Source of the DNA: Pyrenopolyporus hunteri
Lineage: Eukaryota > Ascomycota > Sordariomycetes > Xylariales > Hypoxylaceae
Assembly (NCBI GenBank): GCA_902806595.1
Contig: CADCXC010000043.1
Span: forward strand, 186,001 to 250,000
DNA: 64,000 nt
Direction: 5' to 3'
Within the stretch, counting starts at the first letter, position 1. The number at the start of each line of letters is the position of its first letter. Shown in pieces: positions 47,189 through 56,488 of the stretch. Below the pieces are notes generated by a model. That model saw only the letters and a list, made by a program, of their open reading frames with translations, searched no databases and was not told the origin of the DNA. Both the position numbers and the translations under genes were made by a program.

Positions 47189-49137
47189 CCCACCTCGCCC
47201 CGGAACCACAACCAACTAACCCGAATACTTGGTGTACCTGCATAGAACAGGAGAGGAAGATTTCTTCGGACCCGGTTATCACGCACTTTTCTTGTTTTTT
47301 TTAACCTGGGTCATGTTATGTTTTGTTTGTTGGTTATGTCATGCTATGTCGTGCATTCCGGTTCATCAGGGTTCCCGGAGTTCATGGGCGGTCAATTGGG
47401 GCGGTGCAAGTGCGCTGCCTAACGTGACTTGTCCGCGCGACGAAGAGATTCTGGATACTGGTGTTGGTTAGTAAGTGTGGAATTGAATCTAGAACGCCTA
47501 GTACGTCTTTTTGCTATTTTACCATGTAAAAGATCCTTGGGAAATTATGTCTCCCTCTAGCCAACTTCCATCTAAGGCGTTTCTAGCTCTGAATGTCCGG
47601 TGTCAGACTTTACGAAAATACGAATGTAGCAAGGGCCCGCTACGTAGGTAGGTAATTACGCAAACTGCGCTATCGTGAGCTACATATTCTAAATCTAGTA
47701 TGACCATTGCCCTAAAATAAAAGGGCTCAACTTCTCACGCCCCTAGCATCGCGCTGGTTCCTTTGCGGCTTAACTTAGCTCGTGCGCTACGTCTGACTTA
47801 AGGGAGGTCGGGAGCTAGCTGCGGATGCTAATAAGCCATCAAGGTAAGTAACTAGGTGCGGCTCGGGGCCGAGATGAAGTTAGGAAAGGTGAATACGAGG
47901 GAGCTAGGAATCTCGAATATGATAATGCCGTTTACATGAGAATGCGTACGAGATTTTGTGGCTGCTTTAGATAGATTATCGTAATATGACGGCTGCGAGA
48001 TGGCTGGAGTCTAGAGTCGGTTGATTTGGGTATCCCTTGTTAGATGGGCGTTGAGCTAAGGTAAGTTGATACAGGGAGGAGGGAAATAGCAACTTGAGCC
48101 GCAAACAGTATCTTTTATCACGTTCTCCGTGTTGAAATTTACCATGAATTGGTTTAGTTTCCATGAAGGGAGAGTCAAATGGGGAGAAGGTTGAGGAGAT
48201 AGTGATGATGTTATTATTCATCTACGTAAAACAGAAGAGTGCGTGCGCTTCATACGACTACCCACCTAGATACGCTGTATGACCAGTAGCGCTACCCGAT
48301 GAAGTTTGTTTTCTCTCATTATTTGATTATTTGCTCCCCCTTACTAGTATCTATTATTTACCCAACATAGCTCGTGGCCCCCCCCCTTCGTGATAATTAG
48401 GTGGGCGATTAGGACTCTGCTGCCATGGATAACCATGGTATCCCTTCCAGAATCTATTCTAGAACATATTTCCAGGGCCTTATTCGACTCGCCCTAATCT
48501 GTCCGTAGAACGTAGGCGGGTTTATTGTGGTGATGGGACTACTACGCTAATAACGGAGTGTACTGCTAAGACTCCCAGAGCTGCGGAATGGCTAAGCATG
48601 TAACATATCTCCTGTATAGGTACTTAGATAAACTAGGTAGCTATGGCTATCTGACGTCCAACGGGCGCCATGGGGATTTACTTGGAGTAGAGAATCTACA
48701 GGACTTTAGGTAGGTTGAGAATTTTGAAAAGACCATTTAGACTATAGGAATATGTCCTCTTACAATCCGAAAGAGAAATTTTACTTGTTATATGGCATTA
48801 GGTTCGTTGATATAAAGGTGGATATGGATATGGAAAATATGGACACGATTCGTCAGCCTGGAAGGGTTATTTATCCTATTGCGGTTGTTGCATCCCTAGG
48901 ATATCACTATGCCCCCAAGCAACGACAATGCCATCTAGCCAAACAGCAAGATCGCAATATTCACTGCCAAAACCTGTCGAAAGGATTACCAAATCCGCCT
49001 ACGGGCTGAACTTTAGACTTGTGAATATGAATATTTCCAAGTATCAATATATTCCTCGATTATGGACGGACCCCTGAAGTCGTCGATCAATACGTACTTC
49101 CCACATCTATGTACCATAAAATACATATCTACCCGCC

Positions 49138-51657
49138 CTATAACGGCGGCAATTCCTCTCTACAAATCGGGCATTGGAGTCTAAACCGCATCCAGCCCTC
49201 GAGACACGCGCTATGGAAGACGTGTCGACAGGGCGTGACCATATACGCGCGGCGGGCAAACACACCTGCGACGCCGCCCGCCGTGGGATCGTCGTCGCCG
49301 GCCCTTACAACGGGGACTTCTAGGACCTCTCTGCAGATCGCGCAGTCGATAACATGCGTATTCGTGCGTTTCCTGCCGTCCCTAGCCTCCTTGCTGTCCT
49401 CGCCCGGCCGCCCCGGCGACGTCGGGGTGGTAGGCGCCGCCACTAGACCGATAGGCAAGCCGCCTGCCTCGACGTTGTCCTCGCGCAGCACGGGGTGATA
49501 CTCCCAGGCCTCGGGCATCCAGCCCTTGGGGACGCCAAAGCGTGGGCCGAGAACAGATTGCGCGGCCAGGATCCAGATCTGGAACCAGAGCCATCCGGCA
49601 AGGACGGCGAAGGCATACCAATCGGGCTCTGAGAAGGCAAAGTTATTGGGCACGATGTAGAAGTACGCGATGGGGAGTAAGCGGAGGACGGATTGGCCGA
49701 CGACGAAGCGCCAGGAGAGCGCTCGTCGGCAGTTGCGATATACGTTGCGGTAGATCTGAGGGGTCCAGAGAGACAGGTAGACGAACAGCAGGACGTTGAA
49801 ATACGCGGCGCGGATGCTGGGCCGCCAGCTAGCGGCGGCGAGACTCAGGAAAAGAATGCAAATGCCGATCAGCAACATGCGACCGAATATGTTGCTTAAT
49901 TGTGTTCTGATGTTCTGGGCGGCGTTGGGCGTGGTGGTTCCTGCAGTCGCTGGAGCGGGAAGAGTTGCATTGTTATTATTATTATTAGTGTTGGTCGTGA
50001 CCTCCGCGATTTCGGCATCGATATCCTGGTCCGAAGGAATTATGATGGGTGTAGATGTTGGTGGACGGGGAGTAGTGGATGTTGGTGTTTGGCGAGAATT
50101 GGGAGAATTAGCTGGATTTGTCGTGTTCATAGACGTATTCTGTCGATCCCTTTCTCGTTCTTGTCGTCGCCATTCGGGCTCTTGGACTTTGTGGATATCA
50201 GCTAGGAAGAAAGTCCCAACTGTCATGGATAGAAACGAGACACACGTGACGGCAAGGGAGGGTAGTAACGTGGTCGACGCCGAAAAACTCCACGCAGACG
50301 CCCCGGTGAAGAGTATACCGTCGGCCAGCAACATCATACATCCAGTATAGAAGCTCACGCGACCTAATGTTGAGGGCGTAGAGGTCTCTCTCATCTGCAT
50401 CTTGAGCAGTTGAAGTTGCCCAAACACAACCAGTGCGAGGCCCAGAAGAAATGTGCTGACGCTATAGAGGAATATCTCTTGCTTCACACCGATCATATGC
50501 ATTCCATCGGCCGGTGCAAATGCCGGAGGACCTTTCGTTTCGAGGAAGAAGGCACAATCCGGTGAATACACCACGGCCGACATTTGAAGTTGAGGTATTT
50601 TCAAGGGGCCTGTGCCTCGAGGAAAACGGAGCTCGTTCTCAATGTCTTGAATGGCTTTTGCGACATTTTCCGGGCCCGTGAGACTCGGCTGCACTCGGAG
50701 TATATTGTGGTCTGGAGGATGGATTTGGATGTAAGCAACATATTCGCAGTGAGGAGACGGGTTCCAAACTTCGCCAGGCTCTACACTAGACGTCCAGGGA
50801 TCGATTTGCTCAGTGAAAGTGTGCTGCTCCTTTCTGCTGAGCGCCTCATCTAGAGTTCTATTCAGCAACGCCTTGCTGGATTCAAAAAACTCTGGCCTGG
50901 TGGTAAGGTGAGGTAACCCAAAAATCCCGGCGAACTTCTCGCTCGTCGTGGTGAAAAGCATGGCACCCTGACGGGGCCAGTGGACGCCGTGGAGCCGCAT
51001 TTCCCAGCCGCTCCCCGTGCCCGTAACATCGTCGATATTAATGGTCGCCGAGACTTCGCGGGCTCTGATCTCTGCCTTTTCCAGTAGTAACTTGTCTATT
51101 TCCGCTGGTTCCGTCGCGCCCTCTTCGTCGTCATCGATGCGCACCATTATCTTCCCCTCCGTACCAGTTGCATTTCTGCTCCAATCGGAGTGCGGGGCAG
51201 ACCACGCGACACCTGGACTGATCTGGCTGAGGTTATAGCTCGAATGGTATCTCGGTGTAGATGTGTTCGCCCTCTGCCACCAGCCGTGAACCACTCCCGT
51301 CGCATTTTGCCATACTGGCTCCGCCGTCTCCGGAATGCCTACAGCATTTGTACTCCACTCCTCGCATCGACTCTTGAAACGCGTCAGATCTTCCCAGACA
51401 TAACCGTCCTCTTCCCGAAACCCCGTCAGGTTTAAGTATTTCGGTTCGGCCTCGGGTGGGTCGTCGACAAGGCGTGGAGCGAAGTCACCCCATTGGGTGC
51501 TGTTTAGGACGCCGAGCGCATGTCGCTGGCGTGCCAGGCGGTTCTTTATCAGGGACGGGCCTGCGATGAGTCCCGGGCCCGAGTCCGGAGTGGTGGCGAG
51601 CCAGAATATCAAGAGGATAAGGAAGATGGCGCGGGCGTTATCTTGAGGTTGGGGCAT
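49138..51657 (-). CDS. dscA: DSC E3 ubiquitin ligase complex subunit A (Tul1/Dsc1-type membrane RING protein)
   Basis: A single minus-strand exon encodes 839 residues. In fungi the Golgi/ER Dsc complex ubiquitinates membrane proteins and is needed for proteolytic activation of the sterol/hypoxia regulator SREBP; this subunit is the catalytic RING ligase. An N-terminal signal or anchor helix (about 9-25) leads into a large luminal domain with sequons (NST, NLT, NAT). About seven hydrophobic helices span roughly 385-740, and the protein ends in a cytosolic RING-H2: Cys772/775, Cys810/His812, His815/Cys818, Cys829/832, all zinc ligands present. The loop between the first and second ligand pairs is long (34 residues, Gly/Asp-rich). 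A polyasparagine run between helices is coded by an ATT/AAT microsatellite at 49971-49988. It diverges from HSBP1 across 466 bases. Confidence 0.95.
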   Translation of the reverse strand: MPQPQDNARAIFLILLIFWLATTPDSGPGLIAGPSLIKNRLARQRHALGVLNSTQWGDFAPRLVDDPPEAEPKYLNLTGFREEDGYVWEDLTRFKSRCEEWSTNAVGIPETAEPVWQNATGVVHGWWQRANTSTPRYHSSYNLSQISPGVAWSAPHSDWSRNATGTEGKIMVRIDDDEEGATEPAEIDKLLLEKAEIRAREVSATINIDDVTGTGSGWEMRLHGVHWPRQGAMLFTTTSEKFAGIFGLPHLTTRPEFFESSKALLNRTLDEALSRKEQHTFTEQIDPWTSSVEPGEVWNPSPHCEYVAYIQIHPPDHNILRVQPSLTGPENVAKAIQDIENELRFPRGTGPLKIPQLQMSAVVYSPDCAFFLETKGPPAFAPADGMHMIGVKQEIFLYSVSTFLLGLALVVFGQLQLLKMQMRETSTPSTLGRVSFYTGCMMLLADGILFTGASAWSFSASTTLLPSLAVTCVSFLSMTVGTFFLADIHKVQEPEWRRQERERDRQNTSMNTTNPANSPNSRQTPTSTTPRPPTSTPIIIPSDQDIDAEIAEVTTNTNNNNNNATLPAPATAGTTTPNAAQNIRTQLSNIFGRMLLIGICILFLSLAAASWRPSIRAAYFNVLLFVYLSLWTPQIYRNVYRNCRRALSWRFVVGQSVLRLLPIAYFYIVPNNFAFSEPDWYAFAVLAGWLWFQIWILAAQSVLGPRFGVPKGWMPEAWEYHPVLREDNVEAGGLPIGLVAAPTTPTSPGRPGEDSKEARDGRKRTNTHVIDCAICREVLEVPVVRAGDDDPTAGGVAGVFARRAYMVTPCRHVFHSACLEGWMRFRLQCPICREELPPL
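49971..49988. repeat. (ATT)n microsatellite within dscA
   Basis: Six near-perfect ATT triplets on the plus strand, read as a polyasparagine run in the cytosolic linker of DscA. Confidence 0.8.
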
Positions 51658-51885
51658 GGCAATGTATTGTTTCCATCATGCTTAGAGCATTTACATAATC
51701 TCTAGCCTCTCTAGTAGAAACAATCTAATAGAGAATAGACTAGAAGGTTGCTGTTCTGTGAAGTTTAGAAGGGTAGGATGAAGCGTTTAGGGATAACTCG
51801 GTAGGCCTCAATAGCTTACGATTACCTAATACCATCTGGTTACTGAGTTACATCTGCGCGGACGGGGGCTATATATGACCTAATA

Positions 51886-51906
51886 TTATCGATAGGTTAT
51901 CGATAA
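51886..51906. promoter_or_regulatory. Paired TATCGATA sites in the dscA/HSBP1 promoter
   Basis: TTATCGATA occurs twice, two bases apart, and each copy is itself nearly palindromic. The pair sits about 230 bases from each start codon. A shared regulatory site is plausible, but no fungal factor is assigned here. Confidence 0.4.
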
Positions 51907-51927
51907 GACACCGTATGTCTCGCGTCT

Positions 51928-51948
51928 AAAGGTACCTAGGTACCTACG
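51928..51948. repeat. TACCTAGGTA-family palindromic motif
   Basis: GGTACCTAGGTACC is a perfect 14-base palindrome with further ACGT-type flank. It lies within a functional divergent promoter. Confidence 0.65.
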
Positions 51949-52123
51949 TATACGAGGGAGAGTCGTATCGATGTATTCAATCTCCGTCAAAAGTTCAACG
52001 CGCTGCGCCATTGACTCCCACTATATATTCAACTTCATACCTCCGTCACATACCTCATAAAACACGCTCCCCGCACCCCTTATTTCGAACCCGTATTCCT
52101 GGAGGCAAACCGCTGTGTCCAAG

Positions 52124-52499
52124 ATGTCGTCTAAGAAAGCTGACGAGACCAACGATCAAGCCAAGAATCAAACGCAGACTCGGACCCAATCGGGCAACGT
52201 AAGGATACCTGCCTGCGACTCAGGCCGAGCGCTCTAAGCTAATGAGGCCTAGAGCTCAGATGAACTAACCGCGGTTGTTGAGGACCTGTTGAACCAGCTA
52301 TCAAGCAAATTCGATGGTGTCTCGAGCGAAATCTTCGCCAAGAGTAAGTATAGTATCTACTTTTGGCGCAGCTGAGCTTCATGTCTCCGAGGGCCAAATA
52401 TTAACATGATTGTGTGTAGTGGACGACATGGCGCGACGATTAGACAACCTCGAAGCCTCGCTCCAAGCCACCGAAGAGAATAGCTCGAGTGCGAAATGA
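52124..52499 (+). CDS. HSBP1: Heat shock factor binding protein 1 (HSBP1) homologue
   Basis: A small three-exon gene (52124-52198, 52253-52343, 52420-52499) encoding 81 residues, close to the usual 75-100 of the family. A hydrophilic Lys/Gln/Thr-rich N-terminus of about 25 residues precedes the conserved heptad-repeat coiled coil: DELTAVVEDLLNQLSSKF, SSEIFAKMDDMARRLDNLE. The last motif is the hallmark of HSBP1, which binds the trimerisation domain of heat-shock factor and damps the response in animals and plants; it also forms hexamers and is linked to WASH assembly. Its role in filamentous fungi is less clear. Every junction preserves frame, including the ATG codon split across intron 2. It converges with erp38 206 bases downstream. 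Confidence 0.93.
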
Positions 52500-52705
52500 A
52501 ACACGACAAAGAGTCGAGGGGATTGTTTACGGCATTGCGAGGCGTTACGGGAGGGTAGATACAACATAGCTATAATGGTTTGCATAAGACATACATTACA
52601 GCAACTAGGCATTGTATAATAATCTGCCTTTTACATTAAGCATTGCATTCTTTCGTTATTCGTTACAAACGCCCGCTCAACGTACTCTTCTCATCACGAG
52701 TCATA

Positions 52706-53905
52706 CTATAGCTCATCTTTCTCTTCCTCCTCGTCCTGCTCATCCTTCTCGTCCTCACCGGTAACCTTCTGGATGAATTGCTTCAGGATGTTGGTCTTGC
52801 TCTGTAGCTCGTCCAACTTGGAGGGGGCCAAACCGCCCTTCTTGATAATGCCGTCTAGGCGAGCCGACTCCTTCGCGACGTACCCTTCGTTCTGCGACAA
52901 CTTGTCGAACACCCTGATGTAGTACTGCGCATACTTGTACTGTGCATCCTCGGCTAGGTCGGCAGCCACCTTCTTGGCTTCTTCCACAAGGTCGGCCAAT
53001 TTCGCGGTGCCAGCAGCATACTTGAGCGCGATGTGGTTCAGAGCATCGATAGTGCCGCCGGTCGCGTCGAGACCGCCACCGGGAACACGATGGGTTCCTG
53101 TCTTCTCATTGAGGAAGTTGATGAGGTCCTTTTCGGTTCGGCCGCCCGTGTAGGCTTCGCCTTCGGTCGAGCCTTTAGGGAAGAACTTGATGGTTGGGTA
53201 AGAGGTAACGCCTTGCTCGCTGGCGGTAGCCTTGCTATTATCGGCTTCGGCGTCAACCTTGGCGATCACGACGTGGGGTTCGTTGATGAAGTCCTCGGCC
53301 AGGGTCTCCCAGGTAGGAGCTAAAGCCTTGCAGTCTATTAGAAGTTAGCGTGGTTGGTCATCAACTTGGTGGATAGCGGTGGAGTGTAACGTACGTCCAC
53401 ACCAAGGAGCAGTAAAGGCAACGAACACGTTCTTGTCACCTCCGACTAGCTCCTTGAAAGTGCTGTCTGTTAACATGTTCACCTGGCTGGGCATCTCCAG
53501 CTTCCTCTTGGCCTTAACCCCAGTCTTCTCCGTAATGAACTTAGTCAAGCTCTCCAGATCCCGACCGCCCTCGTAGTCGATCGGCTTATTACTCTTGCCA
53601 TCGAACCACTTGAGAGTAGGGAACCCTTGGACCCCATACTTCTGCCCCAAAGCCCTCTCGGCATCGGCGTCTACCTTGGCAATCTGGACATCCTTAGAAG
53701 TAGCGAAAGCCTGGGCCAGCTCTTCGTATACGGGAGCGAGATTCTTGCAGTGACCACACCAGGGGGCGAAGAACTCGACGAGAGTAGGTTTGCCCGACTT
53801 GAGCACTACCTTGTCGAAGTTGGAGGGGACGAGGTCGAGGACGGCAGACTTGGCTGCTACTGCAGCAGCAAGCCCGGCGAGCACGAAGCTCTTGACAAGG
53901 ACCAT
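52706..53905 (-). CDS. erp38: ER protein disulfide isomerase Erp38 (two thioredoxin domains plus ERp29-type C-terminal domain)
   Basis: An enzyme of the ER lumen that forms and rearranges disulfides in secretory proteins. Two minus-strand exons (53905-53395, 53334-52706) give 379 residues. A signal peptide (residues 1-18) is followed by thioredoxin domain 1 with APWCGHCKNLAPVYEEL (Cys50/Cys53) and domain 2 with APWCGHCKALAPTWETL (Cys169/Cys172). The 60-nt intron splits the His codon of the second CGHC site, so both active sites are complete only after splicing. A helical Erp29-like domain (about 270-355) is followed by a very acidic tail ending in KDEL. The Neurospora protein of this architecture is Erp38. 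Retention by KDEL is unusual among filamentous fungi, where HDEL is common, but is accepted by the receptor in several species. Confidence 0.97.
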
Positions 53906-54630
53906 CGTAACTTGCTTGTGTCACAATTCCAGGTCGGATAACGTATAGCGCCACACGGGTCAGTGCAAGTTAAAGCGATAGGAATAGAATAGAAGAAGAT
54001 ATCCGGATGCTAGGATAAAAGGAGAAGGGAGATAATGCGACAAAGGGCCAAAAAATATAACGGAGATAGACCCAAGCGTAACTGTTTCGCCGTGACCCTA
54101 GGAGAGTGGTATGTCACGAATCAATGCTTTGAAATACAAAGTGAGAAGATGCCACTTTGCAACGAAGGATGTGTGTGGGTGAATGGGCCGTATCATAGCT
54201 CTATGCATGCGGAATCCTGGCAAAAGTCAGATCGGACTATCGATAAGGGGTAAAATTGTGGCTACTGATTCTAGCATCTACCCAGGTACCTAGGTACTTA
54301 TGTAATTGTCGCCACGGGCTTATCTACATGTAAGGTGGGATGTGTGTACCACGGTACCTATGATGCTTAGCATTTGTTACTGTGCATTAGGTAAGAAGTG
54401 GGCCGCTAATTCTTCGGAGTCTGAAAGCACGGGGTACATTATCCTAGGTACCCAGCATCCGTCACACCCCTGCAGCCCTGAACCGGACCGCACACAATTT
54501 TTCCAACTCTCAATCTCATAATCCTCCAAAAAAAACTCCGCGAAAGTTTCCCGAATTGCAGTCGACACCCAGCAGCACAACGCAATTTCAACGTTCGTGA
54601 TATCCATATCGCAACACCAAATTCGCCAAA
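53906..54630. promoter_or_regulatory. Divergent promoter between erp38 and rps29
   Basis: A 725-base spacer serving both a secretory-pathway gene and a ribosomal-protein gene. It contains an ACCCAGGTACCTAGGTACTT palindrome at 54281-54300 and a pyrimidine-rich stretch just before the rps29 start. I could not recognise an unfolded-protein-response element by eye. Confidence 0.5.
54281..54300. repeat. TACCTAGGTA-family palindromic motif
   Basis: Contains GTACCTAGGTAC as a perfect palindrome, about 330 bases upstream of the rps29 start codon. Confidence 0.65.
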
Positions 54631-54956
54631 ATGTCTCACGAATCCGTCTGGAACTCGCGTCCCCGAACGTACGGCAAGGGCTCTCGCGCCTGGTATGTCC
54701 CGATGATCTTTGGAAGGTCCCGTCGGATTGACAGCTGCGGTAGCTAACATAACGCGATACCTTCTAGCCGAGTCTGCACCCACAAGGCCGGTCTGATCCG
54801 CAAGTACGGCCTCAACATCTGCCGTCAATGCTTCCGTGAGAAGTCGTCCGACATTGGCTTCGTCAAGGTACGAATGAAACCATAGCTACGACGCGACCTC
54901 GTTCGAGCGCAATTAGAGAATAGCGATGACGCTAACCGCTTACCCAGCACCGATAA
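54631..54956 (+). CDS. rps29: 40S ribosomal protein S29 (uS14)
   Basis: A component of the small-subunit head that binds zinc and 18S rRNA. Three exons (54631-54692, 54768-54867, 54948-54956) give 56 residues, exactly the length of eukaryotic S29. The N-terminal MSHESVWNSRPRTYGKGSR is followed by the zinc-binding CRVC (its first Cys codon split by intron 1) and NICRQCFREKS, giving the C-x2-C, C-x2-C set. The C-terminus is SSDIGFVKHR. The last exon supplies only His, Arg and the stop codon in nine bases, fixed by a good ACCCAG acceptor and the conserved KxR ending. The downstream flank is unremarkable. Confidence 0.97.
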
Positions 54957-56488
54957 ACGTCCGTCGAAATGGCACTTTCTTTCCTACCACGATATCTCTC
55001 GTCAGGCATCGTCAACGCGACTGCGGAAATGGAGTTGTTAAGGTTTTCATTAGGAACAGGGTTAAGCATTTGCCTTGAGGCATCGGTTTAGGGCTTGCGT
55101 GGAGGGGAAAATGAGCAAGAAGGCTCCTCAGTTCGACTAGACAACTAAACCACCACGACAATGCTTACGAGAATTCGATGATAATATTCCGCCTTTACAC
55201 GTATGAAATGTAACGTCCGTCTCACGAGACCCCACCCTGGCGCGACCCGGATAAAGATCCTCCCATGTGTCCTGTGAAACTTGGATTCCAGCTATTCCCG
55301 TCCCGTCCTCGGGCGGAGTAGCACGAGAGTTAATGCCTCTACATACCCAATATCAGGGCGACAGCCGTAATTTGCAAACTAAAGATTTCGCAGGAGTTAT
55401 CTAAATAGGGAATTATTCGACGATTGGGGAAACGAGAGAACTCCGAGCCTGCGAGTGGAGGGGCGGACGTCCGTTCTATTATTATCAGCCGCTGTTGGCT
55501 TTGTCTTTCCAACGCCTCTTGGCGATACAAGATAGCCCATGTCAACTTTCGATACTGGAAGGACAAGACCGTCCAAGGACTGCAAACTTCAAGGAAGCTA
55601 GACCGCCCTAGTGCCTGTCCTTATTTGAATTGCAAATTTTAATAAGCTGCCTACTTGCGTTCTACCCACTTACCTTATTATACCCGGCGCCGGTACAACC
55701 TTACAGCCTGTCTTAAGGATAATTGGTCGGGAATACGATGCCGGGCGAAACAATGGACGTATTATTCCCAGGACGAAACAAGTAAGTATCATGATTTCAA
55801 ATTGTCATGATGTGTCTTCATTTTACGGTCCGCAGGTTTCTATGTATGGCTTTTACGTGACGGATATACGTTACACCGGGATGTCTCGATGTCGTTGAAG
55901 ATTGCATTTTATTCCCAGAATATTCCCGTCGTCTTAGATTATCATTGGCTTGTCGTATAATTATTCTAGGTTAACCGGAGGCTGATTGGTTCTCCCGGAT
56001 CGTCCCGTCGTGGTAATGTCCCGGAAATATCTAGTCGGCATTTAATATTCAACTATTTCATTTTCAGACATCGAGAACGTCGACGTAAGTGCAGCACAAC
56101 GATTACCACAGTGACCTTCGTTACCACCTCACAATATGATACCTCAATGGTGTCATGCAAGCGATACCCACTAAGCAATGGGTTTATACCTACCTACCAG
56201 ACACATGGGAGCTTATCGCCTTAGCCGGGACGGTACGTAGCGGAAGGATCGTCCCCTGGCCTCAAAGCTCTAGGAGGATGAAAGAGTTTAGAACCAGCTC
56301 CAACAAAGAAGCATTCGCTTCGGGCCTCGGTATAAAAACAACGGAGTCTTGCTGCCTTGCGCAGAACATGTTTGGAACCATGTGTCGGTTTCTCACGTGG
56401 AGACATAGGCAGAGGCGACTTCTTTCAGCAAACAACCGCCAACCCTCCCTCATCTCTACCAACTAGCATTCGGCTCGCTTCATAGACT
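54957..56488. other. Intergenic spacer
   Basis: 1.5 kb between rps29 and the adenylate-forming reductase gene. Only short chance frames are seen, and no RNA gene could be folded. Confidence 0.55.

Larger units (their letters stand above)
40726..49137. other. Gene-poor region holding one tRNA
   Basis: Apart from tRNA-Ala at 47108-47179, these 8.4 kb show only open frames at or below about 150 codons on both strands, roughly what chance predicts for this length and GC. None carries a domain, signal peptide or clean splice pattern I could extend. Many TACGTA and CTAGGTA motifs occur. It could hold lncRNAs or decayed genes that I cannot see. Confidence 0.5.
51658..52123. promoter_or_regulatory. 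Divergent promoter between dscA and HSBP1
   Basis: This 466-base divergent spacer holds a double TATCGATA motif (listed separately) followed at once by AAAGGTACCTAGGTACCTACG (51928-51948), one of the best copies of the dispersed palindrome. I see no classical heat-shock element of three alternating GAA units. Confidence 0.55.

Noticed and set aside
48423..48440. Double CCATGG palindrome
   Set aside because: CCATGG is itself a common 6-base palindrome; two copies ten bases apart are not enough to propose a function.
54868..54947. Possible C/D snoRNA in the second rps29 intron
   Set aside because: A GATGA stretch resembles a C box, but no CTGA D box or terminal stem is present.
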